Part shown: positions 7,639 through 16,607 of the stretch, piece after piece
Layout: every line of letters starts with the position of its first letter
Numbering within the stretch: the first letter of the stretch is position 1
NCBI RefSeq assembly: GCF_018408855.1
Contig: NZ_AP024325.1
Span: 558,001-622,000 of the forward strand
Length of the DNA: 64,000 nucleotides
Direction: 5' to 3'
From: Caballeronia sp. NK8
GTDB lineage: Bacteria > Pseudomonadota > Gammaproteobacteria > Burkholderiales > Burkholderiaceae
Program-made: the position numbers and the translations under genes
Notes under the pieces: generated by a model
Seen by the model: only the letters and a program-made list of their open reading frames with translations
Database searches by the model: none
Told to the model about the DNA's origin: nothing

Positions 7639-9009
7639 TTATCGGCGAAATGCCGCGCCGGGATGGCGGTCGTTCAGGCGGCCATTCGCGCCGCCGAGCT
7701 TTTCGCGCAAGGTGCCCGGGGCATAGGCGGTCTTGTAGCGGCCGCGCGCCTGCAACTCCGGCACGATGAAATCCGCGAAATCTTCGTAGGCTTCGGGCGT
7801 GACTGCGTAACTCAGGTTGAAGCCGTCGATATCCGTTTCATCGACCCAGTCTTCGAGCGCGTTCGCGACTTCATCGGGCGCGCCGATGAAGACCGGGCCG
7901 CGCCCGCCGATCGCGTTGTGCAGCGCCAGCTCGCGCACCGTCCACACGCGCTCCGGATCGAGCTTCGTGAAGCCTTCGAGCGCGGAGGAGGTGCCGGCGT
8001 CGAGCTGCATGTAACGGATCGGCTCGTCGGGGTCGTAGGTCGAGAAGTCGATGCCGGTCCAGCCCGAGAACATCGCGAGCGCGGCCTCGGGCGTCACATA
8101 GCGGCGATAGTCCTCGTACTTGTCGCGCGCTTCCTTCGACGTGCGGCCGGTGATGACGGTCGCCATCGTGAAGAACTGGATATCGCGTGCATCGCGGCCG
8201 GCTCTCACCGCCTCGGCGCGCGTGCCCGCGACGACCGGCGTCAGCACCTTCTTGCTCGGCCCGCTCAGATAGATGCCTTCGGCATGACGTCCCGCGAAGC
8301 GCTGCCCGCGCGCCGACGATCCCGCCTGGAACAGCACCGGCGTGCGCTGCGGCGAAGGCTCGGTCATGTGGATGCCGTGCACCCTGAAGTACCGGCCCTC
8401 ATGTTCGACGCGATGCACCTTCGACGGATCGGCGAAGATGCCCGTGGCGGTATCGCGCACGCTCGCGCCGTCTTCCCAGCTGTTTTCCCACAGCTTGTAG
8501 ACGACGTCCATGTACTCGTCGGCGATGTCGTAGCGCTCGTCACGCGAGGCCACGCCATCCTTGCCGAGCACTTTCACGCTGCTCTGCGCGAAGCCCGTCA
8601 CGATGTTCCAGCCGATGCGCCCGCGCGTCAGATGATCGAGCGTCGACATGCGGCGCGCGAATACGTAGGGCGGTTCGTGATTGGCGTTGCTCGTCACGCA
8701 CAGGCCGAGGTTGCGCGTGGCGTACGCCATCGCGGAGAGCGCCATCACCGGGTCCTGCTTGGGCACCTGCGCGCCGTGACGCAATGCGGTGTCGATGCTG
8801 CCGCCGTACACATCGTTCACGCCGATGCTGTCGGCCATGAAGAGCGAATCGATCAGCCCGCGCTCCAGCGTGCGCGCCAGATCGACCCAGTAGTCGAGCG
8901 TGTTGTATTCCAGCGAGCGGTCGCGCGGATGCCGCCACATGCCCGGCGAATGATGCACCGGACTGTGCAGCGCGAACGCGTTGACGCGAATCTGCTTCGG
9001 CATGCTCAT
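7639..9009 (-). CDS. LLM-class flavin-dependent monooxygenase, NtaA/SnaA/DszA family
   Basis: The 456-residue luciferase-fold protein contains the family-defining segments HSPGMWRHPRD near the N-terminus, RRMSTLDHLTRGRIGWNIVT, and QRTPVLFQAGSS. It is a close paralogue of the protein at 9838-11229. ATG at 9009 overlaps the TauD-family stop as ATGA, arguing for translational coupling; a second ATG lies two codons later at 9003. As a DszA/NtaA-type enzyme it would need FMNH2 from a reductase not encoded nearby. The adjacent DszC-like and TauD-like genes imply stepwise oxidative release of sulfite from an organosulfur compound. Confidence 0.88.
   Translation of the reverse strand: MSMPKQIRVNAFALHSPVHHSPGMWRHPRDRSLEYNTLDYWVDLARTLERGLIDSLFMADSIGVNDVYGGSIDTALRHGAQVPKQDPVMALSAMAYATRNLGLCVTSNANHEPPYVFARRMSTLDHLTRGRIGWNIVTGFAQSSVKVLGKDGVASRDERYDIADEYMDVVYKLWENSWEDGASVRDTATGIFADPSKVHRVEHEGRYFRVHGIHMTEPSPQRTPVLFQAGSSARGQRFAGRHAEGIYLSGPSKKVLTPVVAGTRAEAVRAGRDARDIQFFTMATVITGRTSKEARDKYEDYRRYVTPEAALAMFSGWTGIDFSTYDPDEPIRYMQLDAGTSSALEGFTKLDPERVWTVRELALHNAIGGRGPVFIGAPDEVANALEDWVDETDIDGFNLSYAVTPEAYEDFADFIVPELQARGRYKTAYAPGTLREKLGGANGRLNDRHPGAAFRR
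8596..8661. repeat. 66-bp exact repeat, copy 1 (inside an LLM monooxygenase gene)
   Basis: These 66 bases are identical to 10822-10887. They lie inside the coding region for FARRMSTLDHLTRGRIGWNIV and its flank, in the two paralogous LLM genes. The surrounding coding sequence has diverged clearly, so local gene conversion is one explanation and strong constraint on the active-site segment is another. Confidence 0.85.
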
Positions 9010-9845
9010 AGAAAAGGCTTGTCCCCGTTGATGGTCACCCGAAAGCCCGAGCGCACGTCCGGGTAGTAGTCCCACACGGCCAGATGCTGCACGGCGCGGT
9101 TGTCCCAGAAGGCGATCGAATGCGGCTCCCAGCGAAAGCGCACCTGGAATTCGGGCGACGCGAAGCGTTCGAACAGCAGACGCAAAATGCCTTCGCTTTC
9201 GGCTGCGGGCACGCCGTCGATATGTGTCGTGAAGTTCGAATTCACGAAGATGCCCTTGCGGCCCGTTTCCGGATGCGTGCGTACAACCGGATGCGATGCC
9301 CTGGGAAACGTCTTGCCGCTATCGTCGATGCCGCGCAGCCGGTTGCGTTGCCGATACGTCGGCTCGCCGTCGTGCGTGGCGCTCAGTCCTTCGAGATAGG
9401 TCCGCAAACCCGGCGACAGCGATTCGTATACCGCGTACGAGCTGGAAAAGAGCGTGTCGCCGCCGTGCGCGGGCAGCGTGTGCAGATGCAGGATGCTGCC
9501 CATCGGCGGTTGTTCGTCGCATGAGACATCGGAATGCCAGCGGTCGCCTGCGATGCGCTTCGTGGTCGCATCGCTATGGATTTGCAGGATTTCCGGGTAG
9601 CCGTCCGGGCCGGGACTGTTCGGATGCACATGCAGCGTGCCGAAGTGCCGGCCGAGCGCGAGATGCTGATCGAGCGTGATCGGTTGATCGCGAAAGAAGA
9701 TGACCTGATGCGCGAGCAGCGCGCGACGCACATCGTTCACCTGTTCGGGCGCGAGCGGCCGCGTCAGATCGATGCCGCCGATCAGCGCGCCGATATGGCG
9801 CGTCAACGGCTGCACGGTGATGGTTTCGTAAGCGGTATCAAGCAT
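9006..9845 (-). CDS. TauD/TfdA-family Fe(II)/2-oxoglutarate dioxygenase
   Basis: This 279-residue protein has the 2-His-1-carboxylate iron site: H104-x-D106 in DRWHSDVSCDEQPP and the distal H254 in NRAVQHLAVWDYYPDVR. R269 in GFRVTI should bind the 2-oxoglutarate carboxylate. Family members hydroxylate the carbon next to a sulfonate or sulfate ester, so that sulfite or sulfate is released (TauD, AtsK), or act on aryloxyalkanoates (TfdA). ATG at 9845 starts within the 3' end of the upstream LLM gene (8-bp overlap), and the stop overlaps the next start as ATGA. It is therefore a mid-operon gene of the sulfur island. Substrate is unknown. Confidence 0.9.
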   Translation of the reverse strand: MLDTAYETITVQPLTRHIGALIGGIDLTRPLAPEQVNDVRRALLAHQVIFFRDQPITLDQHLALGRHFGTLHVHPNSPGPDGYPEILQIHSDATTKRIAGDRWHSDVSCDEQPPMGSILHLHTLPAHGGDTLFSSSYAVYESLSPGLRTYLEGLSATHDGEPTYRQRNRLRGIDDSGKTFPRASHPVVRTHPETGRKGIFVNSNFTTHIDGVPAAESEGILRLLFERFASPEFQVRFRWEPHSIAFWDNRAVQHLAVWDYYPDVRSGFRVTINGDKPFL

Positions 9846-11229
9846 GGTCGGGTTCCTCGATAGTAGCGGCGCGATGGGTAGCGGCGGGATGCGGCGCGGA
9901 CAGATGCGCTTGCCCTTCGCCGTAGAGCTTTTCCCGCAACGTGCCCGCGCGATAGTCCTGCTTGTAGACGCCGCGACGCCGCAACTCCGGCACCACGAGA
10001 TCGACGAAATCCTCGTGCGTGCCCGGCAACAGCGCGTGGCTGAGATTGAAACCGTCGACGCCGGTCTGCGCCTTCCAGCTTTCGAGCGCGTCGGCGACTT
10101 CCGTCGGCGAGCCGATGAACACCGGCCCCTTGCCGCCGATCGCATTGAAAATCGCCAGCTCGCCGATGGTCCACACGCGCTCGGGATCGGCCACGGTGAA
10201 CGCTTCGATCGCCGACTGCATGCCTTCGCTCTTCACGTAGCGCAACGGATCGTCGGGGCTGTACTTCGACAGATCGATGCCGCTCCAGCGCGAGAACAGC
10301 GCAAGCGCGCCTTCGAGACTCACGTGGCGCTGGATCTCCTGCCATTTCGCCTGCGCTTCTTCCGACGTCGGCGCGACGATCACGGTTGCGAGCGAGAAGA
10401 ACAGCACCGAGGCCGGATCGCGTCCGAGCGCGGCGGCGCGTGCGCGCACGTCGGCGACATCGCGCGCCACCAGTTGCGCGGTCGGCGAACTGAGAAACAC
10501 GCATTCGGCGTGACGCGCGGCGAAGTCCTTGCCGCGATTCGACGTGCCCGCCTGATAGAGCAGCGGCGTGCGCTGCGGCGAAGGCTCGGAGTAGTGCGTG
10601 CCCTGCATCGAGAAGAAGCGGCCTTCGTGGCGGATTTCATGCACGCGCGCCGGGTCCGCGAACACGCGCGCCTCGCGGTCGCGCACCGCCGCGCCGTCCT
10701 GCCAGCTTTCTTCCCACAGCCGATAGACGATCTCCATGTACTCGTCGGCAAGGTCGTAGCGCTCGTCGTGCGGACGCGCGTCGGGCTGGCCGATCGCACG
10801 CGAGCCGCTTTGTCCGAAGCTCGTCACGATGTTCCAGCCGATGCGCCCGCGCGTCAGATGATCGAGCGTCGACATGCGGCGCGCGAACAGGAACGGCGCT
10901 TCGTAGCTCACGCTGCTCGTCACCGCGAAGCCGAGATGCTCGGTGACCTGCGCCATGGCGGAGACGAGCAATAGCGGATCGAGACGCGGAAACTGCAAAC
11001 CCCAGCGCACGCCGGCGGCGTTCGAGCCGCCATAGACGTCGTACTGGCTGATGCCATCGGCGAAGAACAGCGCGTCGTAGCCGCCGCGCTCGGCCGTGCG
11101 CGCGAGATCGGTCCATAGCGACAGCGAGTTGTAGTCGAGCGCACGGTCGCGCGGATGCGCCCATAGTCCGGGCGACAGATGCGTCGGCGCGAAGGCCAGG
11201 AATGCGTTGATGCGAATCTCTTTGGACAT
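9838..11229 (-). CDS. LLM-class flavin-dependent monooxygenase, NtaA/SnaA/DszA family
   Basis: The 463-residue protein shares the layout of the 7639-9009 paralogue: LSPGLWAHPRDRALDYNSL, the shared RRMSTLDHLTRGRIGWNIVT segment, and QRTPLLYQAGTS. The luciferase fold predicts an FMNH2-dependent oxygenase acting on organosulfur compounds. It is 3 bp from the ATP-binding gene upstream (11233-12210) and overlaps TauD by 8 bp downstream. Importer and oxygenases thus appear to form a single transcription unit, implying that the ABC transporter supplies the substrate. Two tandem paralogues in one operon may divide a substrate range or form a heteromer; the sequence does not decide. Confidence 0.88.
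   Translation of the reverse strand: MSKEIRINAFLAFAPTHLSPGLWAHPRDRALDYNSLSLWTDLARTAERGGYDALFFADGISQYDVYGGSNAAGVRWGLQFPRLDPLLLVSAMAQVTEHLGFAVTSSVSYEAPFLFARRMSTLDHLTRGRIGWNIVTSFGQSGSRAIGQPDARPHDERYDLADEYMEIVYRLWEESWQDGAAVRDREARVFADPARVHEIRHEGRFFSMQGTHYSEPSPQRTPLLYQAGTSNRGKDFAARHAECVFLSSPTAQLVARDVADVRARAAALGRDPASVLFFSLATVIVAPTSEEAQAKWQEIQRHVSLEGALALFSRWSGIDLSKYSPDDPLRYVKSEGMQSAIEAFTVADPERVWTIGELAIFNAIGGKGPVFIGSPTEVADALESWKAQTGVDGFNLSHALLPGTHEDFVDLVVPELRRRGVYKQDYRAGTLREKLYGEGQAHLSAPHPAATHRAATIEEPDHA
10822..10887. repeat. 66-bp exact repeat, copy 2 (inside an LLM monooxygenase gene)
   Basis: Identical to 8596-8661 and in the matching position of the paralogous gene. Identity ends sharply on both sides although homology of the two proteins continues. 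Confidence 0.85.
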
Positions 11230-11232
11230 GGC

Positions 11233-12210
11233 TCAAGCCTTCGATGTGATCGGGAAATGACATGTCACGCGATGCGTGGCCGAAAGACGCTGCACGGGCG
11301 GCGTATCGACGCGGCAGACATCGCGCGCGGCGGGGCAGCGCGTGTGAAACACGCATCCGGCAGGCGGCGCGAGCGGCGATGGAATCTCGCCGCTTATCAC
11401 GTGCACACCGGCCTGCACGTCGGGCGCATCGGGTTCGGACGCGGCGATCAGCGCGTGCGTGTACGGGTGCGCCGCGCACTCGACGATATCGTCACGCGTG
11501 CCTTGCTCCATGAAGCGGCCGAGATAGAGCACGCCGATATGGCTGCTCATGAAGGCGACCACCGCGAGATCGTGCGAGATCAGCAGATAGGAGAGGCCGA
11601 GCGCATCCTGAAGATCCTTCAGCAGGTTGAGCACCTGCGCCTGAATCGATACGTCGAGCGCGGACACCGGTTCATCGAGCACGAGAATTTCCGGCTCCAG
11701 CACGAGCGCGCGCGCAATCGCCACGCGCTGGCGCTGGCCGCCGCTCAGCTCGCCCGGACGGCGGCGCTTGAACTCCGCGGGCAGGCCGACTTGGGCGAGC
11801 AGTTCATCAAGACGCTTGTGCAAGGCATCGCGCGCGAAGCCGCTTTTCTGGATGCGCAACGGTTCGAGCACGATATCGCCGACGTTCATCTGCGGATCGA
11901 GCGAACCGAACGGGTCCTGCAGCACCGCCTGAACGGCGCGTTGCCGCCAGCGCCGGTCGGCGTCGCGCGTGGTCTTGCCGAACACGCGCGCGCCGAAGCG
12001 CACTTCGCCGCGTGTCGGCTCGTCGGCGCCGAGGATGATTTTCGCGAGCGTCGACTTGCCCGATCCCGATTCGCCTACCAACCCGAACGTGCCGCCGCTC
12101 GGCAGGGCGAAAGAGGCGTCTTCCACCGCGCGCAGCATTTTTGATCTGGCGAACAGACCGCCGCGCACGGGAAAGGCGCGCCCGATGTTCGATACGTCGA
12201 GAGCGTTCAT
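11233..12210 (-). CDS. Peptide-type ABC transporter ATP-binding protein (OppF/DppF-like)
   Basis: The 325-residue ATPase has Walker A GESGSGKST (residues 46-54), the ABC signature LSGGQRQR, and Walker B ILVLDEP. A C-terminal OppF-type extension carries cysteines (FHTRCPAARDVCR), which in this family can hold an Fe-S cluster. ATG at 12210 overlaps the upstream gene as ATGA; the frame continues far upstream but the sequence there is not ABC-like. It is one of two ATPases of a five-gene DppABCDF-like importer. Its downstream neighbours are sulfur oxygenases, which points to uptake of organosulfur compounds rather than ordinary peptides. Confidence 0.92.
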   Translation of the reverse strand: MNALDVSNIGRAFPVRGGLFARSKMLRAVEDASFALPSGGTFGLVGESGSGKSTLAKIILGADEPTRGEVRFGARVFGKTTRDADRRWRQRAVQAVLQDPFGSLDPQMNVGDIVLEPLRIQKSGFARDALHKRLDELLAQVGLPAEFKRRRPGELSGGQRQRVAIARALVLEPEILVLDEPVSALDVSIQAQVLNLLKDLQDALGLSYLLISHDLAVVAFMSSHIGVLYLGRFMEQGTRDDIVECAAHPYTHALIAASEPDAPDVQAGVHVISGEIPSPLAPPAGCVFHTRCPAARDVCRVDTPPVQRLSATHRVTCHFPITSKA

Positions 12211-13202
12211 GATGTGGCCGTTGCGAGAAGCAAGTCGGCGGTCTGCGGGTCCGGTTCCGGATGCCAGCACGCGACGCCGCGATGCGTATCGATTGCGCGC
12301 GTCGCCGGATACGCGCTCAGGCAATCGGCTTGCGCGCGCGCGCAGCGCGGCGCGAAGCGGCATCCTTGCGGGATGCTGCCGGCCAAAGGCGGCTGACCCG
12401 GAATGACGGTCAACCGATGTTGCCGCTCGCGCAGACGCGGCACCGCGCCGAGCAGGCCTTTCGTATACGGATGACACGGCCGCGCGAACACGTCGCCGAC
12501 CGGCCCCTGCTCGATGATGCGGCCCGCGTACATCACGGCGACATCGTCGCAATAGCGGCGCACCAGATGCAGATCGTGCGTGACGAGCACGATCGCCGTG
12601 CCGCGTTCGGCTTGCACTTCGCGCAGCAGATCGAGGATCTGCAGGCGCACGGTGATATCGAGCGCGGTCGTCGGTTCATCGGCGATCAGGAGACGCGGAT
12701 TGCATGCGAGGTTCATCGCAATCGCCACACGCTGACGCATGCCGCCGCTGAACTGATGCGGATAGCTGTTCAGGCGGCTTTCCGGTGCGGGAATGCGTAC
12801 GCGCCGCAGCAGCTCGATCGCGCGCGCCTCGCGTTCCTTGCGGCTCGTGACGCCATCGCGATAGCGGAACATCTCCGTGATCTGCCGGCCGATCGTGAGC
12901 AGCGGGTTGAGCGAGGTCATCGGGTCCTGAAGGATCATGCCGATCTCGCGCCCACGCAGCGCGTTCAGTTCGGCGGGCGTCTTCGCGCGCAGATCGTCGC
13001 CATCGAGCAGGATGCGCCCGCCGCTCACCTGCACGCCGCGCGGCGGCAGGCCCAGCACCGACAGACACGTCACGCTCTTGCCCGAGCCGGATTCGCCGAC
13101 GAGGCCGAGCGTGCGTCCGGCGCGCACGGTGAAGCTGACGCCATCGACGAGCCGCGCGTGTTCCGTCTCGACGACGAGGTCATGAACGGTCAACACGTTC
13201 AT
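12207..13202 (-). CDS. Peptide-type ABC transporter ATP-binding protein (OppD/DppD-like)
   Basis: The 331-residue ATPase has Walker A GESGSGKSV at residues 36-44, Q-loop ILQDPMTSLNPL, signature FSGGMRQR and Walker B LLIADEPTTALD. The C-terminal region contains RFAPRCARAQADC, the usual OppD cysteine motif. Both ends overlap neighbours as ATGA (start at 13202, stop at 12207), so the whole transporter is translationally coupled. With the 11233-12210 protein it should form the ATPase heterodimer of the importer. Nothing in the protein is unusual for the family. Confidence 0.92.
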   Translation of the reverse strand: MNVLTVHDLVVETEHARLVDGVSFTVRAGRTLGLVGESGSGKSVTCLSVLGLPPRGVQVSGGRILLDGDDLRAKTPAELNALRGREIGMILQDPMTSLNPLLTIGRQITEMFRYRDGVTSRKEREARAIELLRRVRIPAPESRLNSYPHQFSGGMRQRVAIAMNLACNPRLLIADEPTTALDITVRLQILDLLREVQAERGTAIVLVTHDLHLVRRYCDDVAVMYAGRIIEQGPVGDVFARPCHPYTKGLLGAVPRLRERQHRLTVIPGQPPLAGSIPQGCRFAPRCARAQADCLSAYPATRAIDTHRGVACWHPEPDPQTADLLLATATS

Positions 13203-13996
13203 CGCAGCACTCCATCGCCACGTTGCAGGGATTCGCCGATGCGATTGCTCGACAGCACCGTCGCGATCAGCACCAGCCCCGGCAGTGCAGAGAGCCACCA
13301 TGCGGTATCGACATAATTGCGGCCTTCCGCGATCATCCCGCCCCAGGAAGGATCGGGCGGCTGCACGCCGAGGCCCACGAAGCTCAGCGCCGCTTCCATG
13401 AAGATCACGAGACCGATGTCGAGCGTCAGCAGCACGGCGAAGGTATTGCGCACGTTGGGCAGCAGATGGCGCATCACGACATGCAGCGGCGTCGCGCCGG
13501 CGAGCTTCGCGATCAGGATGAAGTCGCGCTCGCGCAGGCTCAGCGCCTCGGCGCGGATGATGCGCGCGAAACGTCCCCAGTTCGCGAGCGTCACCACGAT
13601 GACGATGTTCGTCATGCTCGGCCCGCAGATGCCGACTATCAGCATCGCGAGAAATACGGGCGGCAACGCGTATTGCGCATCGACGATACGCATGAGCGCG
13701 GCATCGAAACGTCCGCCGAGGTATGCGGACAGCAGGCCCGCGATGGCGCCGAAGAACCCTGCGAGCAACACCGCGCAGAACGCGATGGCGAGCGAGATGC
13801 GCCCGCCGTAGAGCGTGCGCGTAAAGACGTCGCGGCCCATCTGATCGGTGCCGAACCAGTGGTGCCAGGTCGGCGACTGGAACGTGGCGGACAGATCGAT
13901 TGCGTTCGGATCGACGTTCGAGAGCAGCGGCGCGAACGCCGACGCCGCGACGATCGCGACGAGCAGGCCGCCGAACAGAAGGGATCGCGTGCTCAT
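13199..13996 (-). CDS. Peptide-type ABC transporter permease (OppC/DppC-like)
   Basis: The 265-residue inner-membrane protein has an N-terminal span followed by HHWFGTDQMGRDVFTRTLYGGR, a hallmark of DppC/OppC proteins. It also has the EAA loop region (RAEALSLRERDFILIAKLAGA) that contacts the ATPases. About six membrane spans are evident. ATG at 13996 overlaps the stop of the other permease as ATGA. It pairs with the 13993-14913 permease to form the channel. Confidence 0.92.
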   Translation of the reverse strand: MSTRSLLFGGLLVAIVAASAFAPLLSNVDPNAIDLSATFQSPTWHHWFGTDQMGRDVFTRTLYGGRISLAIAFCAVLLAGFFGAIAGLLSAYLGGRFDAALMRIVDAQYALPPVFLAMLIVGICGPSMTNIVIVVTLANWGRFARIIRAEALSLRERDFILIAKLAGATPLHVVMRHLLPNVRNTFAVLLTLDIGLVIFMEAALSFVGLGVQPPDPSWGGMIAEGRNYVDTAWWLSALPGLVLIATVLSSNRIGESLQRGDGVLR

Positions 13997-14913
13997 CGCT
14001 GGTACCGGATGCGTGGATCGACGAGCGCATAGAGCACGTCGACCGCGAGATTGATCGAGACGAACAGCAGCACCGACACGATCACGGCGGCCTGCACCAC
14101 GGTGAAATCGAGCGTGCTGATGGCTTCGACCATCAGGCTGCCGAAGCCGGGCCACGAAAACACCGTTTCGATGGCGACCGCGCCGCCGATCAGCACGCCG
14201 AACTGCGATGCCGCGAACGCGACGATCGGCAGCGCCGCATTGCGCAGCGCATGCGTGCCGATCACCACATGCGCGGGCAGCCCCTTGATGCGGGCCATGC
14301 GGATGTAATCGGCTTCGAGCACGGTGAGCATGTTGGCGCGCGTGAGCCGGGCGATGCCTGCGGCGGAATACCACGCGAGCGCGCATACCGGCAGGATCAG
14401 ATGACGCCATGTGCCGTGGCCGCCGGTCGGCAGCCAGCCCCATTGCACCGAGAAAAGACGGATCAGCAGCAACGCGACGAAGAACGGTGGCGCGGCCTGC
14501 CCGAGCACCGCGAAAAGCGACGCGACGCGGTCGATCCAGCCTCCGTTCCGCACCGCCGACGCGACGCCCAGCGACAAACCGACAGCCAGCGCGAGCGTCA
14601 GCGAAATGCCGACCAGCAACAGGCTCGATGCGAGCCGGCTCAGCGCCATCGAAAGCGCGGGCGCGCCGAAGTGGAACGAGTTGCCCATGTCGCCGCGCAG
14701 CACGCCCGCCAGAAAGCGGGCGTACTGCAGCGGGACCGGATCAGCGAGACCGAGTTGCTCGCGAAAAAGCTGACGGTCCGCTTCGGTCGCCTCGGGCGGC
14801 ATCAGCAGATAGGCGGGATCGCCCACCATGCGGACCAGCACGAAGATCAGCACCGACATCAGCCACACCGTGAGCAGAGCCGAGCCGAACCGGCGCAGGA
14901 GATAGGCGGGCAT
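13993..14913 (-). CDS. Peptide-type ABC transporter permease (OppB/DppB-like)
   Basis: The 306-residue permease begins with the typical DppB N-terminus (MPAYLLRRFGSALLTVWLMS). It has the periplasmic LFREQLGLADPVPLQYARFL segment and an EAA loop (EADYIRMARIKGLPAHVVI), with about six membrane spans. It lies only 3 bp downstream of the binding-protein gene and overlaps the next permease gene as ATGA. Together these fix the gene order binding protein, permease, permease, ATPase, ATPase in one leftward unit. Confidence 0.92.
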   Translation of the reverse strand: MPAYLLRRFGSALLTVWLMSVLIFVLVRMVGDPAYLLMPPEATEADRQLFREQLGLADPVPLQYARFLAGVLRGDMGNSFHFGAPALSMALSRLASSLLLVGISLTLALAVGLSLGVASAVRNGGWIDRVASLFAVLGQAAPPFFVALLLIRLFSVQWGWLPTGGHGTWRHLILPVCALAWYSAAGIARLTRANMLTVLEADYIRMARIKGLPAHVVIGTHALRNAALPIVAFAASQFGVLIGGAVAIETVFSWPGFGSLMVEAISTLDFTVVQAAVIVSVLLFVSINLAVDVLYALVDPRIRYQR

Positions 14914-14916
14914 CGC

Positions 14917-16485
14917 TCAGTTTCCGGCGACCGTCTGCGGCGCCCACTGGATCGTGCGGAAGTTGAGGAAGCCGCCGCCTTGCTGCGGCTGCCATTGCAG
15001 CGTCTTCTTCTTCGCGTACACGTAGGTGAACTCGGAGATGAAGAACGCGGCGGCATCGTCATGCAGTTCGCGGCCGATCTTCTGGAACACTTCGCCGCGC
15101 TGTTTCGTATCGCTGACGCGGGAGACGTCGGCGAGCAGCGCATCGACCTTCGGATTCGAATAGTCGGACCAGCTTCCCTCCGATGCGAACGCGCCACCGA
15201 CCGGGTGCACCGGGTCATACAGCGCATTGGTGAACTGGCTGAGCGCGAGCGGCCCGGAGGTGTGCGTGTTGTTCAGGCGCTGGAAAGTCGCATAGGTCAG
15301 GCGATTGAGCTTGACCTTCACGCCCACTTGCCCCCAGTACGCCGCGATCGCCTCGGCGACGCCTTGCGGCATGTCGCCCTGAATGTTGAGCGTGGTCTCG
15401 AAACCCTTCGGATAGCCTGCCTGCGCAAGCAGTGCGCGCGCCTTCGCGGGATCGTAGGGATACGGCTTGATCGTGCGGTCCGCGCCGTACGGATAGTAGT
15501 TCGAGATCATCGTGCCGAGCGGCTCGCCCACGCCGTACAGCACGCTCTTGATGATGGCATTGGTGTCGAGCGCGTAGCTGAGCGCCTGACGCACCTGGAC
15601 GTTGGCGAAGGGCGAGTTCTTGTCGGTGGTGTAGACCCGCACATAGACCGGCGACGCGACACGGCTTTCGATCACGTCGAGCCCGCTTTCCTTCCTGAGC
15701 CGCGCATAGTCGGAGAAGGGCAGCGCCACCGAGAGATCGACTTCGCCGCGCAGCACCGCGTTGACGCGGCTCGCCGGCTCGGTGATCGCGCGGAAGATCA
15801 GTGTTTTCACGCGCGGCTTTTCGCCCCAGTAATCGTCGAAGCGTTCGAGCACGAGTTCGCTGCCGCCCGGCGCGAGCGACTTGAACTTGTACGGTCCGAG
15901 CGAGACTGGCTTTTGCGCGAACGCATCGGGATTCGGCAGGCTCGCGAGATAGTCGGCCGGAATGATGTAGAGATAGCCCGCGACCTTGTTGGCGAACGCG
16001 CCATCGGGCTGCTTCAGTTTGAAGACGACGGTGAGGTCGTCGGGCGTCTCGATCGACTCGACGACCGGCGCGAAGAACGGACGGCGCGTGCTCTTGCTGC
16101 GCGGGTCGAGCACGTGTTCGAGCGATGCCTTCACGTCGCGCGAGCTCAGCGTCGCACCGTTATGGAACTTGACGTTGGGACGCAGCTTGTAGGTGAACAC
16201 GCGTGCGTCGGCGGACACGTTCACGCTCGTCGCGAGACGCGGCACGAGATTGCCCTTCTGGTCGAAGCCGTAGAGCGTGTCGTAGATCTGCCAGCCGTAG
16301 CGCAGCGAGTCGCCGCTCACGGCGACCAGGCCGTCGAGGTTGTAGAACTCCTTTTCGACGCCGATCACGACCGTGTCGCGATCGACGGCGGGCGCGGTGC
16401 TTGCGGCGCGTGCCGGTTCGGTGAAAGCGCCGGACAAGGCGGCGGCGAAGACCAGTCCGCGAAGGACTGACGAAAAGGTACGCAT
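14917..16485 (-). CDS. Peptide-type ABC transporter substrate-binding protein (SBP family 5, DppA/OppA-like)
   Basis: The 522-residue protein has a signal peptide of about 27 residues ending ARA, then the family-5 binding-protein fold with YDTLYGFDQKGNLVPRLATS and the KFHNGATLSSRDVKASLEH motif. It would bind substrate in the periplasm and deliver it to the downstream permeases. ATG at 16485 begins the signal peptide; no good Shine-Dalgarno is visible. It is the first gene of the leftward transporter-oxygenase unit and is divergent from the flavoprotein gene at 16776. No lipobox is seen. Family 5 proteins bind peptides, glutathione, nickel chelates and others, so the true ligand is open. Confidence 0.9.
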   Translation of the reverse strand: MRTFSSVLRGLVFAAALSGAFTEPARAASTAPAVDRDTVVIGVEKEFYNLDGLVAVSGDSLRYGWQIYDTLYGFDQKGNLVPRLATSVNVSADARVFTYKLRPNVKFHNGATLSSRDVKASLEHVLDPRSKSTRRPFFAPVVESIETPDDLTVVFKLKQPDGAFANKVAGYLYIIPADYLASLPNPDAFAQKPVSLGPYKFKSLAPGGSELVLERFDDYWGEKPRVKTLIFRAITEPASRVNAVLRGEVDLSVALPFSDYARLRKESGLDVIESRVASPVYVRVYTTDKNSPFANVQVRQALSYALDTNAIIKSVLYGVGEPLGTMISNYYPYGADRTIKPYPYDPAKARALLAQAGYPKGFETTLNIQGDMPQGVAEAIAAYWGQVGVKVKLNRLTYATFQRLNNTHTSGPLALSQFTNALYDPVHPVGGAFASEGSWSDYSNPKVDALLADVSRVSDTKQRGEVFQKIGRELHDDAAAFFISEFTYVYAKKKTLQWQPQQGGGFLNFRTIQWAPQTVAGN

Positions 16486-16593
16486 AGGTTGGTCTGAGTG
16501 CCGGGCGAGGGAACGCCCTCGTCTAATTGGAGAAGCCTGCGGATGGAGCGAACATGATGACGCGCGCGCCCCGGAATTCGAAGCGAGTAAAAG

Positions 16594-16607
16594 TGATATC
16601 GATATCA
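16594..16607. promoter_or_regulatory. 14-bp palindrome in the divergent promoter region
   Basis: TGATATCGATATCA is a perfect palindrome in the 290-bp region between the divergent starts at 16485 and 16776. It lies 109 bp from the binding-protein start and 169 bp from the flavoprotein start. Its GATATCGATATC core recurs at 18361-18372, and nearly at 5001-5011. It is a candidate operator for control of both directions. Confidence 0.4.

Noticed and set aside
7663..9066. A 467-codon open frame on the plus strand
   Set aside because: It lies opposite an LLM monooxygenase with strong family motifs; the translation is Arg/His-rich and unstructured.
13900..16470. An 856-codon open frame on the plus strand
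   Set aside because: It is antisense to the permease and binding-protein genes, which show clear family motifs and ATGA coupling. Its translation is rich in Arg, His, Asp and Glu with no recognisable domain, as expected of a shadow frame in GC-rich DNA.
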